A DNA stretch of 64,000 nt from Chamaea fasciata. Its lineage: Eukaryota > Chordata > Aves > Passeriformes > Sylviidae. The stretch is taken from the NCBI GenBank assembly GCA_029207755.1, contig JARCOQ010000081.1:1-64000 (forward strand). The letters run 5' to 3'. Of this stretch, positions 11,004-22,493 are shown piece after piece; position 1 is the stretch's first letter, and every line of letters begins with the position of its first letter. Both the position numbers and the translations under genes were made by a program. The notes under the pieces were generated by a model. The model saw only the letters and a program-made list of their open reading frames with translations. It did no database searches and was not told where the DNA came from.

Positions 11004-14000
11004 GTATGTCTTGTGTCTTTCTTCTCTGAGGGACAGTGTATGGTGTGAACGTGCCAGCACAGCTGGACCCAATGATTCTCCTCACTTTGGGGTCCCAGGA
11101 GCATTTAGGGCTCCCCACAGGAGAGGCTGTGCTCCAAGGCAGCAAGAGAGTGCTCTGGGTGTTCCCACTGCCTCTGAGGGCAGCTTGGACGTGCCTGGGG
11201 TTTGCCTGAGCTTCCCCAGCTGCTAAAGGCAGAAGCAGGGGTTGTCCTTGCATCAGCAGAAGGCTGTGAAGTAGCAAATGATCTGGGCAAGTCCTGTGTG
11301 CTAGTGGCCAAACTGGATAGAATAGTTAGCTTCCTAAATTCTCCTTAGACTCCTGACTTCTCATCCGCCATCAGAGCAAAAAAAACCTTCACGGAAATTG
11401 ATTGGTTTTGGCATTTTGTCTTTTGGTTGTGGTTTTAGTTTGGGTTTTTTTCCGGATTTTTTTTTGGGTAGAGACGTTTTCTCCATCTTAAAGGAGCTCT
11501 TCTGCCCCATGTGTCTTAGTGGCGTCATATTGATGACTGTTCTTATTTACCACTACTACATCTGCAGGTTTTCTAATGAGAATATTATATATTTGTCAGT
11601 GAGGACTCTTTGGAAAGAACATCAGGTGACAGCAGAAACAGAGAGCAAGAGCTGGTTTTTTTGTGCCCCCAATGAAAAAAACAGATCCTTTTATTACAAT
11701 CTGTATTTAATATCCTAGTTTTGTTCCTAGAAAGATACATCCAAGAGACACAGGCCTGGGGCATGATCAGATAAAAGTGCACTGTAGGCATTTCTCAGGA
11801 GTGAGCCTCCAGCCCCTCTGCTGTATATTCCTCAGATCCATGGCACTTTTTCCTACCTGATTCCCAGTCATTCCCATGACTGTTAGAATGCTACCCACTG
11901 GCCCAAGCCCTGCTCAGATCAGTCTCTAGGAAAACAAATCAAGCCCTTTGTGATTCTACAGCACAAGTCATTGAAGCTGCTTCTTGCCCAGAGCAGCTGC
12001 CGGTCCTGTGCCCTCAGATAAGAGCTGGTGGGGCTGAGAAGAGAGCCCAGCTGACTCTCTGTCTCCCGTCACCTGTTGGCACAAAAGGGCACTGACGTGC
12101 ACCTGGCTGTGTCTGCTCTCCAAGCCAATCCTGCCGTGTCCTCAGTGGGGGCAGCAGCTTGGAAGGGGCTGGGTGTGGCCGTGCCTTCTTGCCATTGCTT
12201 GTCAGTGCTGGTGCCTGGGCTTTGGCAGCTTTGTGGCGGTGGCTGCCCTGGCCCTGAGGGCTGGTGTGAGCGCCGAGGCTGGAGCCTTCCTTAGCTGGGA
12301 GAGTGCCGCTGCCGGCCGGCCGCTGCAGCGCGGAGCTGCCCCGAGGCAGCAGCCCCTGCTCTGGGCCGGCTCCTGCATGGCCTGGGCTGGGCTCACAGAG
12401 GGTCAGCATCTCCTCTGGGCAGCTGTCCGTGTCCCGCCGGCACCTGAGGAGCACTGCTGTCCCTGCTGCCCTTGCCCGCTGCGGGAAGGTGGGCACGTGT
12501 GCGGGGCTGAGAGGGCGAGTGCAATGGCAGGGACTGATCCCTGCTGTCAGGGGGAGGAGAAGCAGTGTGGTTCTTCACGTGGGCCACGGGCAAGGGCGTC
12601 TTCCAGCTCAGCCTGCTCCTCAAGGGTGAGGGTCCTGCTGCTGAAGGACCCTTGGGATTGGTTAGAGCTTGAGCTGCTTGGGTTTACAAAGGGAAAGGCA
12701 TTCTTTTGGTAAAGTGCTGCAAGGTGGGGAAGATGCCCTCCTCTCCTGGGAATGCATCTCCCTGTGCTTTGTTTGCTGTCAAGAGATCTCTTCAAAGGAC
12801 TGTAGAAATCAGTGCTGGCCTGCTTGTACTGCAGAGCTGCCTGTCTTGTTGCAATTCTTGCAGTTGTTGTTGTTACGCAGCTGGCCACAAAGGACTCAGA
12901 AGGCCAGACTGTAGAGCCCCAGCAGGGCTGCCTTTTGTATCTCCTGGATAGTGGGATCTCTGCTTTCAAGTGAGCATCTTGCATTTTGTTTCCCTCAGGG
13001 CAAATGGCGAGCATGGAAAATCCCCGAAGGAAATACATTGAAGAGGAAATTGTTGGCAGAGGGTGAGTCCAACCACAGTTACTTGTACACAATCATGGGG
13101 CAACGATCTGCTGCTGGAATATCTGTCAAGGGTGAAGTCAGGCAAGCTGCAAACATATTCAGACACTGGGGTTAGTCTGCCCCATCTCTCAGTACCAGCC
13201 AGAATTTGGAAGTGTGGTCAGAAGGAATTGTCAAAGACACTTGGATTTCATTGCCAGAAACAGCAACCATCCCTTTTTGTAGCAGGCAGATAACTGTTTG
13301 AAGGAACATTTCTTCCCAAGAGTTTGCTGAAGGAAGTAGTGTGATCAGGATAAAAACTGCCCAGTTTATAAACTGAAATCCAAGACGAAAGAATCACCTG
13401 GCCTTTTGAGCTGAGGCACTAAAGCCCAGTGCTTCAGAAACAGGCCCAGTGCCCATGCACTGGAGAGGAAAATGCATCATCTGCCTTCTGGCAGAGCCCT
13501 CCTGCATGCTGCAGGTTGGAGGCATTTCCAGCAGACATCTCCTGTCTGGACTGGCTTTCACTCCAAGGTCTAAATGGCTTCTCCTTTCTTTGCTGCTGTT
13601 TTGTTTCTAGGGCTTTTGGAGAGGTTTGCAGAGCGATCAACACTGCCACAGGACGACAGGTAAATGTCAAGAGCCCCTGCAGATTCTGCTGCTCTCCAGG
13701 GCTTTCCTCTCTCGTGTCAGCTGTGGCTGCAGCTGTGGCTAGAGCTGTGCTGCAAAGGCACAAGAAGCACAGACAGGTGCCAGCCTGCCAGCTGCATTTG
13801 GGACAGTCTTTGTCCTGCTCAGCTGCCAGAAGGAAGGCAAGGAGGGCAGCGGTTCCTTTCAGAGAAGGACGCTCTCCCTGGCTCTCAATTGCTCCAACAA
13901 AGGGGCATCTCACTGCTCTCTGGGGCTACGGCTTCAGAGTCCTGAATTCCTATTTTTGGCTGCCAGCAAATACATCTGAATGTTCCTGGCAGTTCCTTAG

Positions 14001-17000
14001 GCACCTGCAGTGCTGCACTTGGGAACTGCATGTAGGGAGAGATCTGCAAGGCGTCCCTAAAAGCCCCAAGCCCTGCCTAGGTCCCGAGATGTATCCACAG
14101 AGTACCAAGGCACGCATTTCTTCCTCTGAAGTACGGACAGAGAAACAGAGAGTGTGCTCAGAGCTTTGGGGGATGAGAGTTGACACACCATTTTTAACAA
14201 GTGGACAAGGCAAATTGTGGTCAGTGGCCACGTGTCCTGGAACTGGCCCCCAAAGGAGCAGAGAAATGAGCTGGAGGAATGTCAGTTCCTAATTACTCCT
14301 TTGTCTAATCGCAAGGCACTTTGGCAGAGCTCACCTGTGGCATTGCAAAATCACTCGCTCCATGTGTGTTGTGGTCTCATTCCACCAGCTTCTAAAGTTA
14401 CTGATTTTCTGTGTCATTCTAGGTGGCCATCAAGAAAATCAATCTTCAAGGACTGAACAGGAATCAACAAGCGCTTAATGAAATCATGGTCATGAAGAAG
14501 AATAAGAGTCCCCACGTTGTGGATTATTTAGACAGGTGAGTGGTCATGGTCTCTTCCCATGAAGGTTTGTTTCCATAGTAAAAGCATGCGAGGTTAAAAC
14601 CCCACTTTGGACACTGGCAGAAAATAGAGCTGTTAATAATCAGTTAATTATTATTTCTCTACTCATCTCCAGTGGATGGGAAGAGAGTGTATTTTGCCTG
14701 CATGTGTCTTCCCTGGCTTTCAAACACTGAGTTGGAACACTGGCCAAAAACCTGAATCAACCCTCCCATACTAAGTCAATACCTTGTAAGCTCACTGCCT
14801 CCATGTTGTCTCAGGATTGATTTTTTCAAGTTTCTTCAATGCTGATGAAGCATGCTAGAGAGGACTTCCCTTGGATTGTTGCCCCTCTTTTCCAGGGCTG
14901 GCCATGCCAGGAACACTAGGTGCTCCTTTCCAGAAATACCATGCGGGACAGGTTTTTCATCTTGGCTGATACTAAACTGTACTTTTGGCTTGCTGGCCAT
15001 CAAAAATATCTCCTTTCTCACAGAAGTGCTGTTCTCCTTGAGACTGCACAGACTGCAAACAATGCACAGCCTGGAGGGCATGCCTATTCCTTGAATTCTG
15101 TCCTTGTGACAAAGGGACCCGGAAACAAGAGTCAAGCAAAGAAACCAATGTATGCATGTTCATCTGCATGGCCTTGTTCCCTTCTTTCAGCTACCTTGTG
15201 CTCGACGAACTCTGGCTGGTGATGGAGTACATGGATGGAGGCTCTCTGGATGATGTCATCGCTGAGGTTCGCATATGTGAACACCACGTTGCAACCATCA
15301 GTCGAGAGGTGAGGGATCCCATCTGTGCGTCCCAGGGCTTGGGCAGTATTGTCTGGGAAAGGGGCTCAGGACAGGAGCAATTCCGTGAGCCAGGCTTTGT
15401 TTCTGTGTGGCTGATATGCTCTGGGCAAGCAAGAGCATCTCAAGCGAACTGCCTGGCAGTGCCCCTGCACTCACTGGACTCTGTTCTTGTCTGCTTCTCT
15501 CCCGCGGTTGCATTCTCACTCTGGTTCTTGTATTTGCTCTTCTCCATCTTGCCTCTCTAAACTTTGGCCTGTCTGCACTGCATTCCTTGCCTGTAAAAGC
15601 AAAGGTGGGGGTGGCACTGTTTGAAAGGAGCAGCAAAGAAGAGAGACTCATTTCTCTGAGTCCTCAGCTGGAAAGGTTAGCAGTGCAGCCAGAATGCTCT
15701 GTACTTCTGAGCACATGCACTGCAGCAGCAGTCATCCTGGCTGGTTTGCAGGGCAGAGTCTACACCAGCCGTTGCTGTTGCTCTTTGGCAAGCTGACATG
15801 CCTTTCTTTAGAAAGGTGCTGCCCTGCCTGTGTTGGAGCAGCGAGCTCTTGCCCTCAATGGCACTGTCTTCTGCCATTACTCCTCATTCCCCTGCAAAGG
15901 GAATCTTGGAGAGCTCTTTCCTTTCTTGTGTGATAAAATCACATCACTGATTTTTGCCCTCCTGTTTCTGGTTTCTCTCTCAGTGCCTGCAAGGACTGCA
16001 TTTTCTCCATTCCAACCACGTGATACACCGAGATGTGAAGAGCCTCAACATCCTCCTCAAAACGGATGGCTCTGTCAAGCTGGGTCAGTATATTCTTGGG
16101 CAGGTGCAGCATTCCAGGGATATGTGGGCTGTGGGGCTGCTTTTGAGTGAGTGCCAGCCCCCCCAAAACGGTGCTGGTGGCAGTGCAGGGAGCCTGTTGT
16201 GAGCTGACCACGCAGTGGCAACGTGCACAGACCTATGGCAAGGATCGAGCCGTCCACAGTGGCATTGCTCTGTGTGTGTCCCTTCCGGAGGGAGGGGGCT
16301 ACAAGTCTAAAGCTTCAGGGGAACAAAAGACACTGCTGGAGGCCGTGTAAAAAATGTGGGGATTTTTGAAGCAGCCAATGCCATATTTCCTTGGCTAAAG
16401 TCCTGAGGAAACAGAGCAGGGAGAGTTGTCCAGGAGATTCAGCAGCACATTCTCAAACTTCAACTGGGCAATTCTTTTCCTTACTTTCCTAATTGCACAG
16501 GATTCAAATAAAAACCTTCTCTTGCTTTCTCCCCAGCTGATTTTGGCCTCTCTGCTCAACTCACCCCTGAGCAGAGTAGACGGAGCTCGGTGACCGGGAC
16601 TGCTTGGTGGATGGCGCCTGAAATTGCAAAAGCTGAGTCCTATGGCCCCAAAGCAGACATCTGGTCTTTTGGAATTGTGGGCATTGAAATGGTGGAAGGA
16701 GAACCTCCTTATGGGAATAAAGGTCCTCTCATGGTAAGGTGTAAATACTCTCTGATCCCGCTGTCTTTCTCCCCCATCCCACGTTCCGTGTGCCATTGGA
16801 CAAAATGCCATTGCCATCTGCTGGAACTACTTCCACCACGGTCCCTTTCTGAAAATGTCCCTGCAGCACATCAGCATCTGCTGGGGTTTTGGTTGCATCC
16901 ATGGGGGAACTCAAGCCTTAGCCCAGGCAGACAATCTCCCTTCTCAGGCAACATTTGGCTTTGGCTTAGAAGTCGTTCCAGCTCTTTTGGCCGTGTAGAT

Positions 17001-18324
17001 GGCCCTACTAACAGGAAACAAGCATCTTAGAGCTGCTGTTATCTTTCCTGAAATGAAGGAAAGAAACCCAAACCCAACCAAGTTTCTAAAGCAGTGGTTT
17101 GGAGAGAAGTGTACCCCCATTCTTCTCACAGGGAAACTTGCCTTAACTGAGGGATTTCCTTTCTTTCCTTTTAATTACCATTGTTTTCAAGAACCAAGGA
17201 AAAAGCTTGATGACTTTTATAGCAGCTGTGCTTAAGGGACCAACAAGTGCTGCAGAGATGCTTTTCATGTAATACTCCTTGGAAATACTAGAGTGAGTTA
17301 GTAGAGCAAAGTCCCTCTTCCAACTAGCCTGTCAAGCTGCTCAGGTGAATCCTCAGAGAAGCAAAGGTGCTTTTGCTGATGTAGTTTCCACTAAGGAGGT
17401 CAGTCAATGAAATCAGCTGCCAGGGCAAGATCTGCTGGATGCTGGAAAAGCTGTGACTGCATCAGGCTTTGGGTTTTTTGTTGGTCCAGGAAAGTCATCT
17501 CTGCCTCTGTGCCACGGCAGAAAGAGCCACTGCAGAGTGCAGCTGAAACAATGGGATCTGGGAGAGCAGTTCCAGATGTGAAAGAAGCAGCTGAGAGACT
17601 CGTCTTTCCTTTTCTCCAGGCTCGATTCCTGATAGCCACCAAAGGGATCCCAGAGCTGCGGCAGCCCAAGCTCCTCTCCCCTTTGCTGCGTGACTTCCTG
17701 AGCTGCTGCCTGCAGAGAGACGAGGAGCGGCGCTGGTCTGCCAAGGAGCTGCTGCAGGTAAAATGCCAAGGGGCTGCAGGGGAAACAGTGTCCCAGGGAC
17801 GGGCTCCTCCTGCACTGAACTGCCAGGCATCAGATGAGCCTCGTCCTCCTCACCTCCACTCTTGGTGCTGTTCAAATGAGAACAGCCAGGAATCCTAGAC
17901 TGGGCTGGGCTGGCAGGGACCTGTAAGGGTCATCTGGTCCAAGTGCCCTGCAATGAGCAGGGGCGTCTTTAAAGAGATCAGGATGCTCAGACCTGAAATA
18001 TTTCCAGGCCTGGGGCATTTAGCAGCTCTTGCAGTAAGCTGTGCCACTGTTGTCCCACTGTTGCTCCTTAGACCTACTCTGACTCAATCCCCTTTTCATT
18101 GAAAAAAAGATTACCCTGCCTTTGGGGCTCTTAGCTTGGAAAGTAATGGTTCATTCTTGGCTTTTTTGTTTTCCTTTGTGCAGCATCCATTTGTAACATC
18201 GGCCAAGCCTACATCCAGCCTGGTGCCACTCATCCTTACCTTTAAGAGGTGGAAGGAGTTGACAGGAATGGACCAGTCACTTAAAAACTTTTTCTTCCAT
18301 CACCAGCATTGTAGTGGATTGTAG
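7509..18324 (+). CDS. PAK-like (STE20 family) Ser/Thr kinase, 15-exon model
   Basis: Proposed exons: 7509-7587, 7963-8000, 8431-8553, 9541-9681, 9742-9894, 10319-10513, 10829-11003, 12999-13062, 13611-13659, 14423-14535, 15191-15308, 15984-16083, 16537-16733, 17620-17757 and 18184-18324. All phases join, giving 1,824 nt and 607 residues. Exons 7-15 are secure because they match PAK from the lead-in before the glycine loop to the C-terminal tail. Exons 1-6 are inferred from splice sites and phase. The product should phosphorylate Ser/Thr on unknown substrates. Classical PAKs are held inactive by an N-terminal CRIB/PBD until Cdc42 or Rac binds; no such segment is visible. Related songbird genes are usually named PAK3-like. 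No stop or frameshift interrupts the model; the only blemish is the acceptor of exon 5. Confidence 0.85.
12999..18324 (+). CDS. Catalytic exons 8-15 of the PAK-like gene
   Basis: Using model numbering, the glycine loop is GRGAFGEV (321-328), the ATP-binding lysine is K343 in VAIK, the helix-C glutamate is E359, the catalytic loop is HRDVKSLN (431-438, base D433) and the metal-binding DFG is 451-453. All catalytic residues are present, so the enzyme is predicted to be active. The activation loop reads [16 protein letters not shown]1 Thr423 is replaced by Ser467, and the usual GTPYW is GTAWW. The catalytic loop has Leu437 where PAKs have Asp. The acidic MVEGEPPY motif typical of PAK subdomain X is intact. 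The C-terminal exon matches the HPFL...SSLTPLI tail and adds about 25 unrelated residues. Exon borders have GT-AG signals and fitting phases. Confidence 0.93.
17893..18110 (-). mobile_element. CR1 LINE fragment (3' part)
   Basis: On the plus strand the stretch reads like the complement of the avian CR1 3' region: a GGCAGGGACCTGTAAGGGTC block, then a GTCCAAGTGCCCTGCAATGAGCAGGG-like block and a GATCAGGATGCTCAGA block. It lies in the last intron of the PAK-like gene, antisense to it. It is 5'-truncated and diverged, so it is an old insertion. Confidence 0.8.
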
Positions 18325-18375
18325 AGTAGGATTTTAGCCTAGGATTGTAGGGTAGTATTTTGGCCTAGGATTGTA

Positions 18376-18381
18376 AATAAA
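18376..18381 (+). terminator. Poly(A) signal of the PAK-like gene
   Basis: AATAAA lies 52 bp after the stop codon at 18322-18324, in the expected position for a short 3' UTR. A GT-rich stretch follows downstream. Confidence 0.65.
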
Positions 18382-18594
18382 GTTTCTGAAACCTCAAGTC
18401 ATTTTGAAGATTGTCCTCCTTCTGAGCCTGTGAGAATGCTCAACATTTCCTTCTGAACTGTCCATTTTTGCTTAGAGGTGGAAAGTGACATTGATGCCTT
18501 CTTTGGTATGGTTTGAAGGGGGAGTAGGCTCTTCTTTCGTCATGCTCTCCGGACCGCAGTGCCTTTGGAATATGGCCCAGGGGCTGGGTTTTAC

Positions 18595-18965
18595 CCAGCT
18601 GTGGCACTTGTGTTTGAGGCAGAAAGGGCAGTGGCATTTGCAGGCAGAACCAAAGGACGAGTGGGGCAGCCCAAATACCCCGTGCAGATGCAGGCCTTGA
18701 GCTCTGACTCGAGAGCATTTGGGTTCCTGCCACTTGCATTTGTATCCCGAAGTGCAATCTCTTTGTCTGGGGGAGAGTTTTGCCCAAGTGAGACAGCAGA
18801 AAGATCAGGGAGGCTGCTGGGAAAGGCGCAGAGCTGGTGCAGAGCTGTCAGCGGCTGCAGGGTGAGCCCAGGCCCCACCTTGACCAGGCTGGAGCCCCAG
18901 CAGAGCCCTGGCAGAGCCCGGAGCAGCCTGAGCCGGGGCAGAGGCAGCTGCAAGGAGGCCCTTGG
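18595..18965. repeat. Diverged segment shared with 51.64-52.0 kb
   Basis: Collinear patches match the segment at about 51,640-52,000: GTGGCACTT...GAAAGGGCAGT, GGGTTCTTGCCA-like and CAGAGCCCTGGCAGAGCCC, the last in a 35-bp block with only about two mismatches. Both copies are on the plus strand. The 51.64-kb copy lies 3' of the PIM-like gene, so the segment may be a duplicated flank from a PIM locus. No protein family is recognised. Confidence 0.55.
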
Positions 18966-19163
18966 AGCTGCAAGAGGCAGCAGCCCGGCCCTGGGTGCCT
19001 CTTGGGGGCCCCGGGCGAATCCTGCGCTCTCAGAGCCCAGCTGGCAGCCGGCTGCTCCCGAGGGGAAGCGTGGCCGTGCTGGGCACAGCACAGCCCGGTG
19101 GCATCGGCCGTCCGGAGCGTGCACAGGAGCAGAGAAAGGCAAACCACAGCCGAGGGCTGCAGG

Positions 19164-19609
19164 CCTGGCTGAGGATTGCCACCCTTGTGCCGGCTGCCCT
19201 CTAACTCCTGGCCAAGGCGAGCAGTGTGTGCAGCGCTCTGGGCACAGGGGAGGGAGCCGGGCTGCTCCGCAGGCTCCGGCACAGGGCAGCCTCCTTCAGG
19301 CACGGCGCTTCTGCCGGGGGAAGCGAGGCCAGCGGCAGGCAGGGACAGCTTGTCAGGTCACATCTGCAGGAGCCGGGGCCTCACACGGCTCTGGGAGGAA
19401 GCGCCTGCAGTGCTGGAGTTGTGCACTGAGCCAGAGCAAAGGGGTGAAATGCAGAGTGTTCTGCAGAAATATTCCGGGGCGCCAGGCCAGCCTGCTTTGA
19501 GCTCTCTGGCACACAGCAAGCACTGTGCAATGCAGCCCTGAGCTGCTGGGAGAGGGGTGTTAGAAAGGAGCCAACTCTTAGATGAAATTAAATGGGGAAA
19601 AAGTCATCA
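19164..19609 (+). repeat. Left arm of a 446-bp inverted repeat
   Basis: The arm pairs with 22494-22939 on the opposite strand; positions add up to 42,103 without any gap. The 121-residue translation of 19176-19541 is identical to that of the other arm, so identity is essentially complete in that core. Agreement weakens in the last 15-20 bp towards the spacer. The arm is GC-rich with no recognised coding function. Confidence 0.95.
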
Positions 19610-21175
19610 AAGTCAAAGAGAACTGTTTCTGAGGAAGGATTCACCTGAGCTGGGTGTGTATCTCCCTCTCCCAATAGCCAAACACACACACAACACACAC
19701 ACAGAAAATGCTGCTATTTATGGCCTTTCCCAGCCCAGGGCGAACCGTGTCCCCTTTCCCTTTGGCCGGGAAATAGGAAACTTGTATTCTGTCCCCACCG
19801 CCTCCTTTTCTGTCCCCTCCCCTCTTCTCCTACTTCCCTTTTGGTTTGGTCTTCACGCTGGCCCCTCTCCCAGCTCACAGCAACACCCAACGAATTAACT
19901 AGAACAAATCCAAACCCTAAACAACAACACCTAGAACCAACAGTTTTCGTTCTTTCTTCTAATAACCCTTCAGCTGAAGCAAAATATTACCTCCTATCTC
20001 ACTGAGGGAATCGGGCTTGTGCTTGAGCAGTGAACTGATTTGGAAGAGAGTAGAAAGGTTTCAGTAGGCAATTTGTGTTTTCTTTCTGAATTGCTGAAGG
20101 AAAGACACAATGTGGCTTCAGTCAGCAAAAACATTTTCAAGGTGCATTGAGGAAATGCTTGTGAGCAATTCCCAGAGAAAGAAAGTGTTGAGAAAATGCT
20201 GAACTGCAACAAATCATGGATTCCCTTCCCATTAACAGTGTTGAACCCTCTATTCCCCCAGTGCAGTGATTGATGTGTGCAAGTGGCTTCTTTAGCCTTG
20301 AGAATAGAACAGTCCTCCTAAGAATGTAGCTGGAATGCATTCAAGGGGAAAAGAGTGGTTGCAGGAGGCTCTTGAGCATCAGAGGAGAATTGCAGGAATG
20401 GGATGTTCCCCAAATGACCACCCGAGACTCTCAAGAGAGCCCTACTCTCCTGTCAGTTACTTCTGAGAAGTGATTTAAATATGTCAACTAATTTGAGGGA
20501 ATGTTTAGCCTGTGAGTTTCAGCAAAGTAATGAGTAGGTCTTATTTCCATGGTTACAAATGAATAGGTGAGATTTCTGGCTGAGCACGTGTTAGGAAAGT
20601 GATTCCCCACGCACCCAGCACTGAAATAAAGTCATGCCTCCTTTCTCACACCGAGCTGGCACCAGGGATCGAGCCCTTCTTGGTAACTTTGATTTTAGTC
20701 GCTTCTATTGAAAGGTGAAAATGAAACCGTTTCCAGCTGTTCCCCTCGGGTTTACATTTCTGGGGGCCAAAGCTCTGTGCTGCAGGTGGCCCGGGTGTGT
20801 GCAGAGCAATGCAGCCTCCACAAAGCCCTTGGTTTCCCCACAAGTCGTCATGATTTGTTGCCAGGTGTGCCCAGCTGTGGCAGGAGAAGGAGCCCGCAGT
20901 GCAGTGGGCGCCGTGCCCTGCCCAGCCAGGGCTCTCTGGCACAGAGGAGCAGCAGCAGCACCTTTCAACCCACTCCTGCCCTGGCCTCACCTGGGACACA
21001 GAAGCCTCTGGAAATCAGCACCACCTGGCCCCTTCCCAGCCTGGAGCAGCTCCTGCTGGTGGGCACATCCTGCACTTCTACTGCTTCCGAACAGGAATCA
21101 AGGCACAGGGGGAGACGGACATACAGAGAAGCCCTGGGCTAGTGCAATAAATGGGCAAATGCATGGGGGAATGTG
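19610..21175. other. Spacer of the inverted repeat, first part; no gene recognised
   Basis: The stretch holds a short CA-rich run (19,680-19,705) and only short open frames. An AATAAA occurs near 20,624 but no coding exon could be attached to it. The GC-richer part at 20,740-21,140 has overlapping frames in all three plus-strand phases, with no recognised domain. Confidence 0.45.
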
Positions 21176-21194
21176 TTAGGAATCATTTCAGCTG

Positions 21195-21690
21195 TCATGC
21201 CAATCCTGCCTTCTCTCCTTTTCTCCCTTCACGTTTCCTGTTCTTTTCCCTCTCACATTTCCACCCCTTGCCCTCTCGAGTCTCACAGTTTTCCTGTCAT
21301 GTTTGCCTCCCAAGTTTTACTCATTTTCCCCACCCTTTACAGCTCCCTTTCCTCACACTTTACCTCTCACATTTCCCCACCTTCCCACTCTTACCTCCTT
21401 TTTTGTTCTCTCATGATTCTCACAATTTTTCCCTCACTTACCCTGCCCTTTTCTCCCTTCATGCTTTTCTCCTTTCCTCAGTCATTTTTCTCCAAGTTGT
21501 CTCCTCATGTTTCTCACTTTTGCCCTCGTGTTTCCCAGCGTTTCCCTCTCCCATTTCTCCCACTTTTCCCCTCACATTTATCGTTCTTTCGCCCTCATGT
21601 TCCTAATACTTTTCTTGCGCATTTTGTGCCCTTTTTTCACTCTTGTTTCCTGCCACTTTTCCCATCAAACATCCCACCCATGAAAAAATG
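21195..21690. repeat. Polypyrimidine minisatellite
   Basis: About 490 bp are almost purely C and T on the plus strand, built from degenerate units resembling TTTCCCTCACATTTCTCACT. The run keeps two plus-strand frames open (21151-21606 and 21173-21691) with Ser/Phe/Pro/Leu-rich translations that are probably not proteins. Such tracts can form triplex DNA. Confidence 0.75.
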
Positions 21691-21899
21691 ACTGTTGGAA
21701 GTATTTTTCCACAGTGCTCAGTTGTTCTGAGACAGAAATTGTCGAGCCTACTAGGAAGGGACACCTAGAAAGTGAAAAGATTCTCTGCCTAGTTTTCTTG
21801 GGCGCTTCCTGTGATGCTTTAATCCAAGGCAGCAATAGAGCTCTGCCTTGTCCCAAGGCCACATTCTGGAGCCTGACTCACGTGTTTGGATTCTTGCAG

Positions 21900-22087
21900 C
21901 CACACCGGGCCCTTCAGCCCCTCATGCTCCAGCTGGCAGGGCTGGCAGTGCAGCATCAAGGGCCTCCAGCTCAGCGCAGAATGCACCTGCGGAAGAGGAA
22001 TCACCACCGCTGGATCTTGGCCTTGAAGTTGCAAAAATGATCCGGGACATCAGGAACTCCCTGCCTGAAAGGTCTCCCTCTGCTCAG
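21900..22087 (+). CDS. Candidate internal exon, unknown protein
   Basis: A polypyrimidine-ended acceptor (TTCTTGCAG at 21,891-21,899) is followed by a 188-bp open frame ending at a GTAACC donor. The translation is Ala/Ser/Pro-rich, then LDLGLEVAKMIRDIRNSLPE, an amphipathic helix-like stretch. It lies inside the inverted-repeat spacer. I could not attach neighbouring exons and do not recognise the family. It could be a stray exon of a duplicated gene or chance. Confidence 0.35.
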
Positions 22088-22493
22088 GTAACCCCATTGG
22101 ATGGCAATGAAAGAGGTTGCACTGAGAGCTTTTGAATGTTGTTCCATGGCTGAGAAGCAAAGGGTTCTTCAATTTCATTCTTTTCCTTCTTAGTTAATTA
22201 GCTAACTGTTCTTGGTCAAGCAAGAGTTCCAAAAGAAGAAGGGATGAAAAACTCTTCCCTGACAGTGAGGATGAGAGGTGTGAGGCTGTGTTGGCCGCAT
22301 TTGCTTGTTCCTTTTCCTTGGGAAGAATGCCTCATGCAGGGCTGTTTGTGGTGATGCTCTGTAGGTTCTAACAGGCTTTGTTTGGTGGGAAAGAAGAGAA
22401 GAGAGAATTGCCACTGAAGGCCAAGAGTCCCGTGCAGGGAGGGGCACGTGAGAGGTGTCTCTGTTCCAGCAGCAGATGTGGGTTCTGCCTCTT

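Noticed and set aside
12173..12712. 179-residue ORF in GC-rich sequence
   Set aside because: It lies in the intron between PAK-like exons 7 and 8, whose phases join across it; no domain is recognisable.
21151..21691. Two long overlapping plus-strand ORFs
   Set aside because: They are products of a nearly pure pyrimidine tract, with Ser/Phe/Pro/Leu-only translations.
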